A stretch of DNA of 64,000 nt from the NCBI RefSeq assembly GCF_003627755.1, contig NZ_CP032694.1:2843501-2907500 (forward strand), in the 5' to 3' direction. The notes below the pieces were generated by a model, which did not search any database, had not been told where the DNA came from, and was given only the letters and a program-made list of their open reading frames with translations. Each line of letters begins with the position of its first letter. The stretch's first letter is position 1. Of the stretch, positions 17,936 through 26,885 are shown piece after piece. The stretch comes from Rhizobium jaguaris (lineage in GTDB: Bacteria > Pseudomonadota > Alphaproteobacteria > Rhizobiales > Rhizobiaceae). The position numbers were made by a program, and so were the translations under genes.

Positions 17936-18397
17936 ATGACTTCGCTGCACATCGCTCTCTATCAGCCCGACATCCCCGGCAACACCGGCACGATCCTCCG
18001 GCTCGCCGCCTGCCTCGGCCTTGGCGTCGATATCATCGAGCCGGCCGGCTTCGACATATCGGATCGCAACCTCAAGCGCGCCGGCATGGATTATCTTGCC
18101 GCAGTCACACTGACGCGACATGTCAACTGGGAACGTTTCGAGGCCTGGCGGGCGGAAAGCGGGCGCCGGCTGGTGCTCGCCTCCACCAAGGCCGCCGAAC
18201 GCTACACGGACTTCGCCTTCCGGAAGGATGACATACTGCTCTTCGGCCGCGAAAGCGCCGGTGTGCCCGATCATGTGCATGAAAAGGCCGATGGCCGGAT
18301 CCTGATCCCGATGGTCGGCGGCCAGCGCTCCATCAATGTCGCCATGTCGGCTGCGATGATATCGGGTGAGGCGCTGCGGCAGACAAACTGGTCGTAA
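17936..18397 (+). CDS. trmL: tRNA (cytidine(34)-2'-O)-methyltransferase
   Basis: SPOUT-class RNA methyltransferase that modifies the wobble base of tRNA-Leu isoacceptors. The 153-aa size matches TrmL/YibK. PDIPGNTGTILRLAACLG opens the protein. LLFGRESAGVP and RILIPMVGGQRSINVAMSAA form the SPOUT knot around S-adenosylmethionine. I start at ATG 17936; a TTG nine nt earlier is possible, and neither has a strong ribosome site. Confidence 0.93.
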   Translation: MTSLHIALYQPDIPGNTGTILRLAACLGLGVDIIEPAGFDISDRNLKRAGMDYLAAVTLTRHVNWERFEAWRAESGRRLVLASTKAAERYTDFAFRKDDILLFGRESAGVPDHVHEKADGRILIPMVGGQRSINVAMSAAMISGEALRQTNWS

Positions 18398-18513
18398 ATG
18401 TCGCGGCAAAACTGAAGGCTGCGGCGGCCAATTGCCGTTGGCATGCCCGGTAAAGTGTGAGAAGCTTTGGCTTGGAAATGCCTTACCTAACGGCAACCCT
18501 GGCGAGGTGACCC

Positions 18514-19680
18514 ATGTTCCAGACGGCATTCACCCTCACCCTCACTCAATTCGCGCGCACTCTCACACTACCCGAGCGGCTGCAGCGCTCTCCGGTGCGC
18601 AATCTCACCCTGGAAGCTCTCCGCCAGCGCAACACTGCGCTCGATGCGCTGTTTTATGACGTCAAAGTCATTACCCCGGAAGAGGCCTTCTATATAAGCG
18701 GATCACTTGCGGCCGAAGGCTCGATCATGATTGTGCCACCGAGCGGCGGCGCCAAGCTGACCCTTTGCGAAACGCTGGAAGAGTTTGTGGTCCGCGGCGG
18801 CCAGGAGGCGCGGGCGCTGGCGGCCGCCGGCATCGGCGGATCGGCTCTCGGCGCGGCAGCCTTCGCCCGCAATGTCGCCAACGCGATCGGCGCGCCGGTC
18901 GCCGTCGTCGTCTCTGGATATGGTCTGGCTGACATCATCACCGAGGCGTTTGGCGGCCATTTCTTCTTCGGCCATCTGAAAGGCCTGCGGCCCATCTTCG
19001 AGATCCTGGACGATCTTGCCGGACGACCTCAATTCGGTGTCGCCGACGAGAACGGCGGTGAGATAGCCGCCCGCAGCAGTCTCAACACCAGGACGGTGCG
19101 AGCCCTTCTTGCCGACCCCCGCCTCTCCTTCCGCCTGCTTGCCGGCCACTCCAAGGGCAATCTGGTGATTTCGGCTGCCCTTCACGATCTCTGCGAGGAG
19201 GACGAAGCCCGGGCCGCACAACTGGCGGAGACGGTGAAGATCATAACCGTCGGCACTCGCATCGCCATGCCGCCGACCTTCTCGGATGTGGTCGATGTCA
19301 TCGGCGAATGGGACTGGTTCGGGGAGATGAACTCCCGGCCATTCATTCCAGCCGATCAGCGGATCCCACATGCCTGGCATCACACCAACACGGATTTGAA
19401 CGGCCATCTGCCGGTAACTTCCGTGCTGAAGCAGATTTTGGCCACGGCCGCGACTTCGGAAAAGCCCGAAACGGCGCCTGCATTGCATGTCGTGGCCAAG
19501 CCGGAGGCATCGGCTGCGGCAACGACCGAAACCGTAGTCCCATCCCCCACGGAGCCGCCAATGCGACGGCCCGCGACGATCAAGAAGGTGAAGGAAGCCT
19601 TCTCGAACGGAACCTTGCCCGATGTCCCGCCGATGCAAGCGGACTTTTCCGGTGAGACGCAGCCGCCGAAACCGCACTAA
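18514..19680 (+). CDS. Putative alpha/beta-hydrolase-like protein of unknown function
   Basis: Protein of 388 aa without a confidently recognised family. Residues 208-213 read AGHSKG, a GxSxG nucleophile-elbow pattern as in lipases and esterases. A glycine-alanine rich stretch lies near residues 90-115 and a proline-rich, probably disordered tail follows residue 320 (TETVVPSPTEPP). No signal peptide is evident. GAGGTGA precedes the ATG. Hydrolase activity is a guess from one motif. The gene stands alone between trmL and a Na/Pi symporter. Confidence 0.8.
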   Translation: MFQTAFTLTLTQFARTLTLPERLQRSPVRNLTLEALRQRNTALDALFYDVKVITPEEAFYISGSLAAEGSIMIVPPSGGAKLTLCETLEEFVVRGGQEARALAAAGIGGSALGAAAFARNVANAIGAPVAVVVSGYGLADIITEAFGGHFFFGHLKGLRPIFEILDDLAGRPQFGVADENGGEIAARSSLNTRTVRALLADPRLSFRLLAGHSKGNLVISAALHDLCEEDEARAAQLAETVKIITVGTRIAMPPTFSDVVDVIGEWDWFGEMNSRPFIPADQRIPHAWHHTNTDLNGHLPVTSVLKQILATAATSEKPETAPALHVVAKPEASAAATTETVVPSPTEPPMRRPATIKKVKEAFSNGTLPDVPPMQADFSGETQPPKPH

Positions 19681-19725
19681 AATCAGGCACTGCGCAAATA
19701 TTGTCCAGATATGTCGCTCACAGTG

Positions 19726-19755
19726 TTGGACCGCGGCCCGTCGCAAGCGTATAAT
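19726..19755 (+). promoter_or_regulatory. Predicted promoter of Na/Pi symporter gene
   Basis: TTGGAC (19726-19731) and a consensus TATAAT (19750-19755) are 18 bp apart, about 140 bp upstream of the start codon. No Pho box was seen beside it. Confidence 0.4.
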
Positions 19756-19892
19756 CCTTAGCCGGCAATGAAAATCGCCGCAATTCACGTGGCGCGTCCA
19801 GACACTTAAATCCAAGCATTTTCAGTGATTTCCGTTCGATCTCCGATAATCGCTGGAAACATGGAAGCATGAGAAAGACATAAAAAGACGAA

Positions 19893-21536
19893 ATGGAATC
19901 CACAGTCGTAATGATCAATCTGTTCGGGGCCGTAGCCTTGCTACTGTTCGGCCTTGCGCAGGTGAAGGATGGAGTATCGCGCGCCTTCGGCGCCAAGCTC
20001 AGAACTGGCCTTGCCAGCGGCACACGTGGCAGGCTTCGCTCTTTCATCGCAGGCTTCGTGGCAACGGTCGCGTTGCAGAGCTCGACCGCAACCGCGCTGA
20101 TGATCGCCTCCTTCGTCGAGCGCGATCTCGTCTTGCCGAGCATGGCGCAGATCGTGCTGCTCGGCGCCAATGTCGGCACCGCTGTGACAGCCTGGATCGT
20201 CGCGACGGGCATCGAATGGCTGTCACCGCTGATCATTCTCATTGGTATCGTGCTCTATCGCCGCTCATCCACCACCCAAAAGGGCGCGGGCACGGCATTG
20301 ATCGGCATCGGCCTGATGCTGCTGTCGCTGCAATTGCTGAGCCTCGCCACCGCGCCGATGCGGCAATCGCCAGCTCTTGCCGCCTTCATTGGCCTACTCG
20401 ACGACGCTCTGCCCGTTGCCTTAATCTTTTCGGCTGTGCTCGCCTTCGCCTCGTCGTCCAGTCTCGCCATGGTCGTGCTGATCCTGTCGCTCGCATCGAC
20501 TGGCATCCTCTCTCCGGCCCTGACTGTCGCGCTCGTTCTCGGCGCCAATCTCGGCGGCGCGATCCCGCCCGTCATGGCCACCCTATCCGGCCCTGCCACT
20601 GCGCGCCGGGTGACGCTTGGCAATCTGATCGTGCGCACCATCGGCTGCCTCCTTGTCCTGCCCTTCGCAGGCTATATCGGCGCATGGATGCAGGCTCTGC
20701 CTTTTTTGCCGGCCAAGCTGCCGGTCGACGTCCACCTGCTCTTCAACATCGTCCTTGCCATCTGCGCCTGGCCTTTCTCTCCCTTCCTCTCACGCATGAT
20801 GCAGCGGGTGATCCCGGACGATCCGCTGGCCGACGACGGGCCGAAGTTTCTCGATCAGCAAGCCCTAAACACGCCGGTCGTTGCTTTGGCGAGCGCGACG
20901 CGCGAGGTCCTGGGCGTTGGCGATCTCATCGAGCGTATGCTGATCCGCACGGAAAACGCGCTCAACAACAGCGATCTGGCTCCTCTGAAGGAAATCGCGA
21001 TCCTGGAAAAGCGCGTCGACCGGATCCAGCAGGAGGTGAAGATCTACCTATCGAAGCTCGGGCGTGAAGGGCTGGATGATGAAAACGCCCGTCGCTCGAT
21101 CGTCATCATCGATTACGCCATCAACCTCGAACATATCGGCGACATCATCGAAAAAGGCCTGGCGGAACAGGTGGCAAAGAAGATCGGCAAGGGCTTGACC
21201 TTCTCTGAGGATGGCTACCAGGAGTTGCTGAGCCTCTTCGACCTGACGGTCGATAATCTGCGCATCGCCCAGACCATTTTCGTCACCCGCGATTTCAACC
21301 TCGCCCGCCAGTTGATGGAGGTCAAGGTCGATGTCCGCCGGCTAGAGAAACAATCCGCCGAGCGTCACCTCGAGCGCCTGCGCGACGGCCGCGTCGACAG
21401 CCTGCAGACCAGTTCGCTCCATCTCGACATGCTGCGCGACCTGAAGCGCATCAACGCCCACATCGTCTCCGTGGCGCATCCGATCCTGGATGAAAGCGGA
21501 CTACTGATCGAGAGCCGGCTGCGGAAAACACAATAG
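19893..21536 (+). CDS. Na+/phosphate symporter family protein with PhoU-like domain
   Basis: Inner membrane transporter (547 aa) of the NptA/Na_Pi_cotrans type. Two related membrane halves occur: FVATVALQSSTATALMIASF in the first and SSSLAMVVLILSLA in the second, each with the Q/S-rich signature that forms the ion path. The last 200 residues are soluble and alpha-helical, like PhoU (VDRIQQEVKIYLSKL, YAINLEHIGDIIEKGL). Expected role is low-affinity phosphate uptake or homeostasis. It lacks an evident Pho box, so it may be constitutive. Confidence 0.92.
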   Translation: MESTVVMINLFGAVALLLFGLAQVKDGVSRAFGAKLRTGLASGTRGRLRSFIAGFVATVALQSSTATALMIASFVERDLVLPSMAQIVLLGANVGTAVTAWIVATGIEWLSPLIILIGIVLYRRSSTTQKGAGTALIGIGLMLLSLQLLSLATAPMRQSPALAAFIGLLDDALPVALIFSAVLAFASSSSLAMVVLILSLASTGILSPALTVALVLGANLGGAIPPVMATLSGPATARRVTLGNLIVRTIGCLLVLPFAGYIGAWMQALPFLPAKLPVDVHLLFNIVLAICAWPFSPFLSRMMQRVIPDDPLADDGPKFLDQQALNTPVVALASATREVLGVGDLIERMLIRTENALNNSDLAPLKEIAILEKRVDRIQQEVKIYLSKLGREGLDDENARRSIVIIDYAINLEHIGDIIEKGLAEQVAKKIGKGLTFSEDGYQELLSLFDLTVDNLRIAQTIFVTRDFNLARQLMEVKVDVRRLEKQSAERHLERLRDGRVDSLQTSSLHLDMLRDLKRINAHIVSVAHPILDESGLLIESRLRKTQ

Positions 21537-21560
21537 CCGGTTCGGGCCCGCCGCAGTAAA

Positions 21561-21581
21561 GGCCCTCAAGGCCATTTTTTT
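21561..21581 (+). terminator. Possible weak terminator after Na/Pi symporter
   Basis: A short GGCC-CTCAA-GGCC stem is followed by ATTTTTTT. The stem is only 4 bp, so this is tentative. Confidence 0.35.
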
Positions 21582-21737
21582 GGCGCAGCCGGCGTAAAGC
21601 TCGCAGATGGAAGTAAAGAGCCGTCTCTTATGCTCTGATTTCGTTCAACTATACAGAAATTCCCTCATCATTGCATTATCGCCATTTTAGAAGCCTATGC
21701 TGTAGGTCATTCACAAATGACACATGGAGGAAACGTC

Positions 21738-22148
21738 ATGCGTCTGAATGCCTATCTCATCTTCGACGGCGATTGCCGCCAAGCCATGGAATTCTACCAT
21801 CAGTGTCTTGGCGGTGAACTCACCGTCATGGATTACAGCCATCCGGATGTGGCAAGCCACACGCCTGCGCACTGGCGCGAGAAGGTCATGCACGCGCGGC
21901 TGACGGCCGGTGACGCTGTCTTGATGGCCTCGGACGGCAGACCGGGCGAAACCGGCAAGAAATACGGCTTCTCGGTTTCCCTTCAAGTCGATAAGGCCGG
22001 AGAAGCGGACAAGCTGTTTGCAGCACTGCAAGAGGGCGGCACGGTGACCATGCCGATCGGCGAGACGTTCTGGGCCGAGCGTTTCGGCATGTTGGTCGAT
22101 AAATTTGGCGTGCCGTGGATGATCAATTGCGAGCGTTCGACCGCTTGA
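21738..22148 (+). CDS. VOC family protein (PhnB-like)
   Basis: Glyoxalase/bleomycin-resistance fold protein (136 aa) of the PhnB/3-demethylubiquinone-like subgroup. MRLNAYLIFDGDCRQAMEFYHQCLGG and AERFGMLVDKFGVPWMINCE are typical first and last strands. GGAGG lies 8 nt before the ATG at 21738, so this start is preferred to one 21 nt upstream. Function unknown; related proteins often lack enzymatic metal ligands. Confidence 0.9.
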   Translation: MRLNAYLIFDGDCRQAMEFYHQCLGGELTVMDYSHPDVASHTPAHWREKVMHARLTAGDAVLMASDGRPGETGKKYGFSVSLQVDKAGEADKLFAALQEGGTVTMPIGETFWAERFGMLVDKFGVPWMINCERSTA

Positions 22149-22159
22149 AGTCCGTCGTT

Positions 22160-22420
22160 TCAATCGGCAGACGGCAGGCGCCGCATGGTGAATTCGATAC
22201 GATCGCCTTCGACCTGCCGCCAGCTTTCGACTTCGGTCCAATAGGCGGCTTTCGGAAATTCGTCGAACCACTCGCGCGCCTTGGCCCGCGCTTCCGGGCG
22301 ACTGAGACAAAAGGTCTCCCGGACAAAATCACCTTTGCTGCCGGTAGGCTTTTCCTGCCGGTAACGTGATATTCTGCGTCTCAACCCGTCGAGGGGCGGC
22401 GGTCCGGGTATTTTCGTCAT
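22160..22420 (-). CDS. Hypothetical small protein (86 aa)
   Basis: No family recognised. The protein MTKIPGPPPL to RLPSAD is charged, with an aromatic mid-part (AREWFDEFPKAAYWTEVESW), and has no membrane segment. It ends 11 nt from the convergent VOC gene and begins 169 bp from hemF, to which it is divergent. GAGG before the ATG supports translation from 22420; a longer in-frame version would run into hemF antisense. Confidence 0.6.
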   Translation of the reverse strand: MTKIPGPPPLDGLRRRISRYRQEKPTGSKGDFVRETFCLSRPEARAKAREWFDEFPKAAYWTEVESWRQVEGDRIEFTMRRLPSAD

Positions 22421-22589
22421 GAAACCTCGCCTTCGAGAGGGAAGATAATACCGCATTTGGCAATTTGCGAGTCGATTCTCCGGCGAGCCCAGCGCGCTGG
22501 TGACGATGCGATGATGCTGATATTCAGACCGGGAATCGACAATAAGCGAATCGCGGGCCTCGTACGGCCCGCACCGCCGGAGAGCATGC

Positions 22590-23501
22590 ATGGAACGACC
22601 GGAACTTCCCAAGGGACTGCCTGAGGACATCGAAGAGAAGAAAGAGGCCGCACAGGGCTGGTTTGAAAGCCTGCGCGACGCAATCTGCGCCCAGTTCGAG
22701 CAGTTGGAGGACGAGCTCACCGGCCCCCTTTCGGACCAGGAGCCGGGGCGTTTTGTCGCCAAGGATTGGCTGAGGGAGAACGGTCAAGGCGGTGGCGGAC
22801 GCATGTCGATCATGGAAGGCCGCGTCTTCGAAAAGGTCGGCGTCCACACCTCCACCGTTTACGGCGAATTCTCGCCTGACTTCCGCAGTCAGATTCCGGG
22901 GGCCGAAGACGATCCGCGCTTCTGGGCCTCCGGCCTGTCGCTGATCGCCCATCCCGTCAATCCGAATGTGCCTACCGTGCATATGAACACGCGCATGGTG
23001 GTAACGACCAGCCATTGGTTTGGCGGCGGCGCCGACCTGACGCCGATGCTCAACCGACGGCGTACCCAGGAGGACTCCGACAGCGTCCTCTTCCATCGCG
23101 CGATGCAGATTGTTTGCGACCGTCACGCGGTTGCGGACTACCAGCGCTATAAGACATGGTGCGACGATTACTTCTATTTGAAGCATCGCAATGAACCGCG
23201 TGGCATCGGCGGCATTTTCTTCGACTGGCTGCATTCTGGGGAAGAAGCAGGCGGTTGGGATGCCGATTTCGCCTTCACGCGCGATGTCGGACGCGCATTT
23301 TCCATGGTCTATCCCCGGATCGTGCGCTCGAATTTCAATGACGTATGGTCCGAGGGCGATCGCGACGAACAATTAATTCGTCGTGGGCGCTATGTGGAGT
23401 TCAATTTACTTTACGATAGGGGTACAATATTCGGGCTAAAGACAGGCGGTAATGTGGAGTCTATCTTATCGTCCTTGCCACCCGTCGTGCGTTGGCCTTA
23501 G
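22590..23501 (+). CDS. hemF: Oxygen-dependent coproporphyrinogen III oxidase
   Basis: Heme biosynthesis enzyme converting coproporphyrinogen III to protoporphyrinogen IX with O2 (303 aa, usual size). Signatures are [22 protein letters not shown] and [25 protein letters not shown], followed by [21 protein letters not shown] near the C-terminus. It stands alone with its own upstream region; a GTCGATTC/GAATCGAC pair at 22471-22478 and 22533-22540 may be an operator. Confidence 0.97.
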   Translation: MERPELPKGLPEDIEEKKEAAQGWFESLRDAICAQFEQLEDELTGPLSDQEPGRFVAKDWLRENGQGGGGRMSIMEGRVFEKVGVHTSTVYGEFSPDFRSQIPGAEDDPRFWASGLSLIAHPVNPNVPTVHMNTRMVVTTSHWFGGGADLTPMLNRRRTQEDSDSVLFHRAMQIVCDRHAVADYQRYKTWCDDYFYLKHRNEPRGIGGIFFDWLHSGEEAGGWDADFAFTRDVGRAFSMVYPRIVRSNFNDVWSEGDRDEQLIRRGRYVEFNLLYDRGTIFGLKTGGNVESILSSLPPVVRWP

Positions 23502-23595
23502 AGTGCCAAGCGTAAATAATCAGAAAAAGCCTGAAGGAATAGTTAGGAGGAGTACCTAGGTTAGGTAATGCTCGTTTCAATCGGAGGAGGTTGTA

Positions 23596-23874
23596 ATGGC
23601 AGTACAGAATCAAGTGGCAGAAGCCGCGAACGAACAAAAGCTTTCGCGCACAGTCGATACGCCGGAGTTCATAATCCGGCTGGCTGAGGATATGAGGATC
23701 AGAAGCGGGTCCGATCTGCCACTCTCCTGCTTCGTAGAGCAGGTCAGAATGCAGTTGGCCGGCAAGTCTCCAGGCGATGTCGCTCGCATGGTGTCTGACC
23801 GTCCGGCAAGACAAACGCCCATTCCGAAGTATCAATCTTCGGATTGCTTCAAATCTTGGGCTATGCCGGATTAA
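23596..23874 (+). CDS. Hypothetical protein (92 aa)
   Basis: Not recognised. A very strong ribosome site GGAGGAGG lies 7 nt before the ATG. The protein starts MAVQNQVAEAANEQ, has SCFVEQVRMQLAGKSPGDVARMV as a likely helix, and no signal or membrane segment. A perfect 10-bp hairpin (23891-23916) follows its stop by 17 nt. The next gene downstream is a DUF1059 protein. Confidence 0.6.
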   Translation: MAVQNQVAEAANEQKLSRTVDTPEFIIRLAEDMRIRSGSDLPLSCFVEQVRMQLAGKSPGDVARMVSDRPARQTPIPKYQSSDCFKSWAMPD

Positions 23875-23890
23875 TATCCGGAGAGCATGG

Positions 23891-23916
23891 TCCGGCAGGG
23901 TGGAGGCCCTGCCGGA
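23891..23916 (+). terminator. Perfect 10-bp hairpin after the 92-aa gene
   Basis: TCCGGCAGGG and CCCTGCCGGA enclose TGGAGG. The stem is strong but the downstream sequence lacks a continuous T run, so it may be a transcript-end or processing structure. Confidence 0.5.
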
Positions 23917-24006
23917 CGTCCGAAACCTTTCCCCATCTTTTGCGTTTTGACCTTCATGCCGTTCGGCATGAAAGATTTCGTGGCGTCGAAATATCAGGAG
24001 GCAGAT

Positions 24007-24192
24007 ATGCGACTGTTCGAATGTGGTACGCTCGTTCCCGGCTGCGACTGGCACACACGCGCCAATGACGATGCCGAGGTTGTTCGCCGTGCCGTCGAGC
24101 ACATGCGTAACACCCATGGCGAGACCATCATCCGCGAAAATATGATCGAAAATATCAAGGCCCGCATTCGCGACGAAGCGAACGCCGCCTGA
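24007..24192 (+). CDS. DUF1059 family small protein
   Basis: 61-aa protein matching the small DUF1059 family: MRLFECGTLVPGCDWHTRANDDAEVVRRAVEHM, with Cys6, Cys13, His16 and a later His-rich segment (RNTHGE) suggesting metal binding. AGGAGG lies 5 nt before the ATG, which decides the start; a frame start 120 nt upstream would run through the hairpin after the preceding gene. Function unknown. Confidence 0.85.
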   Translation: MRLFECGTLVPGCDWHTRANDDAEVVRRAVEHMRNTHGETIIRENMIENIKARIRDEANAA

Positions 24193-24208
24193 TTGCTGAC
24201 GACAACCA

Positions 24209-25465
24209 TCAGGACTCGATCAACTCCTTGAGCCGGGCGAGAAGAGCCGCTCGGGTCAGAGCGAAGTTGCTGTCGAGCCATTGTTGTTCAAGTTTGCCGA
24301 GGATGTCGCCGACCCGAGGCCCTGCACTGAGCCCCGCGGCCAAAGCGTCTGCGCCGTTGACCGGAAAGACAGGCTTCTTCCAGCGCGTCGTCCGCTCGAG
24401 CAACTTGCTCAGCCGTGCCGTGCGCGCCATCTCCTCGAAATCGCCTTCCGCCTTGCCCCGTGCGACAGCAAGCGCAAGCTTCAACCGAGCGCCTATGCCA
24501 AGTGCACCATAGCGGTAAAGCAAGCGATCAAAGGCCGCTTCCGACGCATCGTCCTTGACACCAGGCGCATTCGCCCAGTCCTGCAAGTAGCCCGCTTCCA
24601 CTTTCGACAGCCGTAGCCGTTCTGCAAGTTTGGCCAACCTTGCAGCATCTGGCGGCACGATGGCTGCCAGCCGCAGCAGCGGATCGGGCGTCCAGCTCAG
24701 TGCCTGTTCCGTGGCCACGAGCGCCGGAATGGCATCGATACCCCACTTCTCGGTCTCCGGCAGCACCTCGGTCAAAATTCCGACCTGCCGCATCCAGAGC
24801 AGAGCGCGGCCGGGATCGTTGGCTGCGAGCAGCTTCTTCATCTCCGACCAGACGCGCTCCGCCGAAAGCGTCGCGATTTTCGACCGCGCAGCCGCGCAGG
24901 CGCGCAATCCGTCCGCATCTGGTCTGCCGCTGCCGTAATAGGCGAAAAAGCGGAAGAAGCGCAGGATCCGCAGATAATCCTCGGCAATCCGCGTTGCCGC
25001 ATCGCCGATGAAGCGGATATTGCGGCGTTCCAGATCGGCAAGCCCGCCGACCAAGTCGACGATTTCGCCATTGGTGGACGCATAGAGCGCGTTGATCGTG
25101 AGATCGCGCCGTTCGGCATCGGCCTGCCAATCATCGCTGAAGGCCACACGAGCACGGCGGCCATCCGTTTCAACATCGCGCCGCAAGGTCGTAATTTCGA
25201 AAGGTTTTCCATCGACGACCAGCGTCACCGTCCCATGCGCGATGCCCGTCGGCACCGCCTTGACACCAGCGGCAGCAGCCCTTTCGACGACCGTTTCGGG
25301 CAGCAACGTCGTGGCGATATCGATATCGGCAACAGGAAGTCCCAAGAGGCTGTTGCGCACCGCACCGCCTACGACACGCCCCTCGCCGCCATCAGCGTTC
25401 AACAAAGCCAGCACCTGCTGCAGCGCCCCGTCCTGGAACCAGGTCTCACCGGCCACGGAGGTCAT
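24209..25465 (-). CDS. cca: CCA tRNA nucleotidyltransferase / poly(A) polymerase-family protein
   Basis: Class II nucleotidyltransferase adding or repairing the 3' CCA of tRNAs (418 aa). The head domain has RVVGGAVRNSLLGLPVADIDIATT with the GG and DxD catalytic residues. RRDLTINALY and AEDYLRILRFFRF are the next conserved blocks, followed by a helical tRNA-binding part. It is the last of three genes overlapping by 4 nt each (DUF1285, NUDIX, cca). It could in principle be a poly(A) polymerase; the absence of a basic C-terminal tail favours CCA activity. Confidence 0.93.
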   Translation of the reverse strand: MTSVAGETWFQDGALQQVLALLNADGGEGRVVGGAVRNSLLGLPVADIDIATTLLPETVVERAAAAGVKAVPTGIAHGTVTLVVDGKPFEITTLRRDVETDGRRARVAFSDDWQADAERRDLTINALYASTNGEIVDLVGGLADLERRNIRFIGDAATRIAEDYLRILRFFRFFAYYGSGRPDADGLRACAAARSKIATLSAERVWSEMKKLLAANDPGRALLWMRQVGILTEVLPETEKWGIDAIPALVATEQALSWTPDPLLRLAAIVPPDAARLAKLAERLRLSKVEAGYLQDWANAPGVKDDASEAAFDRLLYRYGALGIGARLKLALAVARGKAEGDFEEMARTARLSKLLERTTRWKKPVFPVNGADALAAGLSAGPRVGDILGKLEQQWLDSNFALTRAALLARLKELIES

Positions 25466-26097
25466 GAATAGAGCCTTTCGTAAAGTGTGCGCACAATGCC
25501 GGCAGTAATGCCCCAGATCATACGCGGACCGTAGGGCATGCGATAGAAATGACGCTCGACCCCCTGCCAGACCATGCTGTCGGTCGCATGATGGCCGGGG
25601 TCCATCAGGAAGGAAAGCGGCACCTCGAACGCATCTTCCACCTCGGTCGGATTGAGTGCCAGTTCGAAGCCGGGCTTGACCACCGCAAGGATTGGCGTGA
25701 TGCGGAAACCGGTCGCAGCCAGATAAAATGGCAGCCGTGCCACCGGCTCGATGAAAACATCCGCCAATCCGATCTCTTCTCCGGCCTCACGGACCGCCGC
25801 CATTTCCGGCGAAGCATCTTCCGGATCGATGGCGCCGCCAGGAAAAGAGATCTGGCCGGAATGCTTGCGCAATGTCGAGGTGCGCAGCGTGAAAATGACA
25901 TTGGCGTCGTCGCCGTCGTCCACCACGGGCACCAGCACCGCAGCGTCGCGCAGCTTCAGACCCTCGACGTGCAAGATGTTATCCGGATTGAGCGCGTGGT
26001 CGCCATGGTCGCGCCAGGCAAGCTCGACCGGGCCGCCGCTCTGATTGAGCGCACGGCGCCGGAATTCGGTGGCGGAATAAAGGGGATATTCGCTCAT
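25462..26097 (-). CDS. CoA pyrophosphatase (NUDIX hydrolase)
   Basis: NUDIX enzyme of the NudL/YeaB type (211 aa) that cleaves CoA and its derivatives to phosphopantetheine and 3',5'-ADP. The NUDIX box spans GGAIDPEDASPEMAAVREAGEEIGL (REAGEEIG core), preceded by LRKHSGQISFPGG, the UPF0035 motif diagnostic of CoA pyrophosphatases. ATGA overlaps at both ends link it to DUF1285 upstream and cca downstream. Confidence 0.94.
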   Translation of the reverse strand: MSEYPLYSATEFRRRALNQSGGPVELAWRDHGDHALNPDNILHVEGLKLRDAAVLVPVVDDGDDANVIFTLRTSTLRKHSGQISFPGGAIDPEDASPEMAAVREAGEEIGLADVFIEPVARLPFYLAATGFRITPILAVVKPGFELALNPTEVEDAFEVPLSFLMDPGHHATDSMVWQGVERHFYRMPYGPRMIWGITAGIVRTLYERLYS

Positions 26098-26717
26098 CGC
26101 GTCAGGGCATCCAATTCGGCAAGCGGCATGACCGGGAAGATGGTGCCCCCGGAGCGCACACAGAACATCTCGCGCCCGGCGATCACCGCAGTCTCGCCGA
26201 GTTCGACGAGATCATACATTACGGCCCGCGTCACCAGCGCTTCCAGCCGGCCGCGAACATGCAGATAGGGTTTCAGTTCGTCATTTTCGCCGCGAATGAT
26301 GAACCGGATCGGATGCTCCCTGCCTGCCTCGACCACATCGCCGACATTGGTGCGGAACGTCAGCACCCGTTTACCTTCGCGCTCGGTCACGCTCATCTCG
26401 ACGGCGATAAAGGGTGCGTCGACAACGCGGATGCCGACCTTTTCGACAGGCGTGACGAGATAGGTCTTTTGATCCGCATCCTTGCGCAGCACCGTTGAAA
26501 ATAGCCTGACCAGCGGCGCGCGGCCGATCGGCGTTCCCATATAGAACCATGTGCCGTCGGAGCGAATCTCCATGTCGATATCGCCACAAAACGGCGGATT
26601 CCAGCCGTCGACGGGCGGCAGGTTCTTCTTGCGTCCACCGGCATCGCCGGCTGCACGTGAAATCAGCGCAGCCAAACTTGCCGCGTCGCTCGCCCCCCTG
26701 ATTTCTTCGGTTGCCAT
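26094..26717 (-). CDS. DUF1285 domain-containing protein
   Basis: Conserved proteobacterial protein of unknown function (207 aa). PPVDGWNPPFCGDIDMEIRSDGTWFYMGTPIGR opens the DUF1285 domain; RLFSTVLRKDADQKTYLVTPVEKVGI and EHPIRFIIRGENDELKPYLHVRG follow. First gene of a three-gene operon with CoA pyrophosphatase and cca, diverging from the moxR operon across a 168-bp spacer. Confidence 0.92.
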   Translation of the reverse strand: MATEEIRGASDAASLAALISRAAGDAGGRKKNLPPVDGWNPPFCGDIDMEIRSDGTWFYMGTPIGRAPLVRLFSTVLRKDADQKTYLVTPVEKVGIRVVDAPFIAVEMSVTEREGKRVLTFRTNVGDVVEAGREHPIRFIIRGENDELKPYLHVRGRLEALVTRAVMYDLVELGETAVIAGREMFCVRSGGTIFPVMPLAELDALTR

Positions 26718-26885
26718 TCTTCCGTCCCGGTTTGTGGTTAGTTACGAATACGACCGTTTCTCACGAGATAGTCATTCGAAACGCGCTTGTCAGCCTTCTT
26801 GATGGCGATAAGTTGTATTGATTATGAGGCAAATGTGTAAGGTCTGCGAATCGCGCGTACCGTTTTTCAGCCGTTGGAGACGCAA

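Noticed and set aside
24838..25212. Further reading frames within cca
   Set aside because: Out-of-frame shadows of a well-supported gene.
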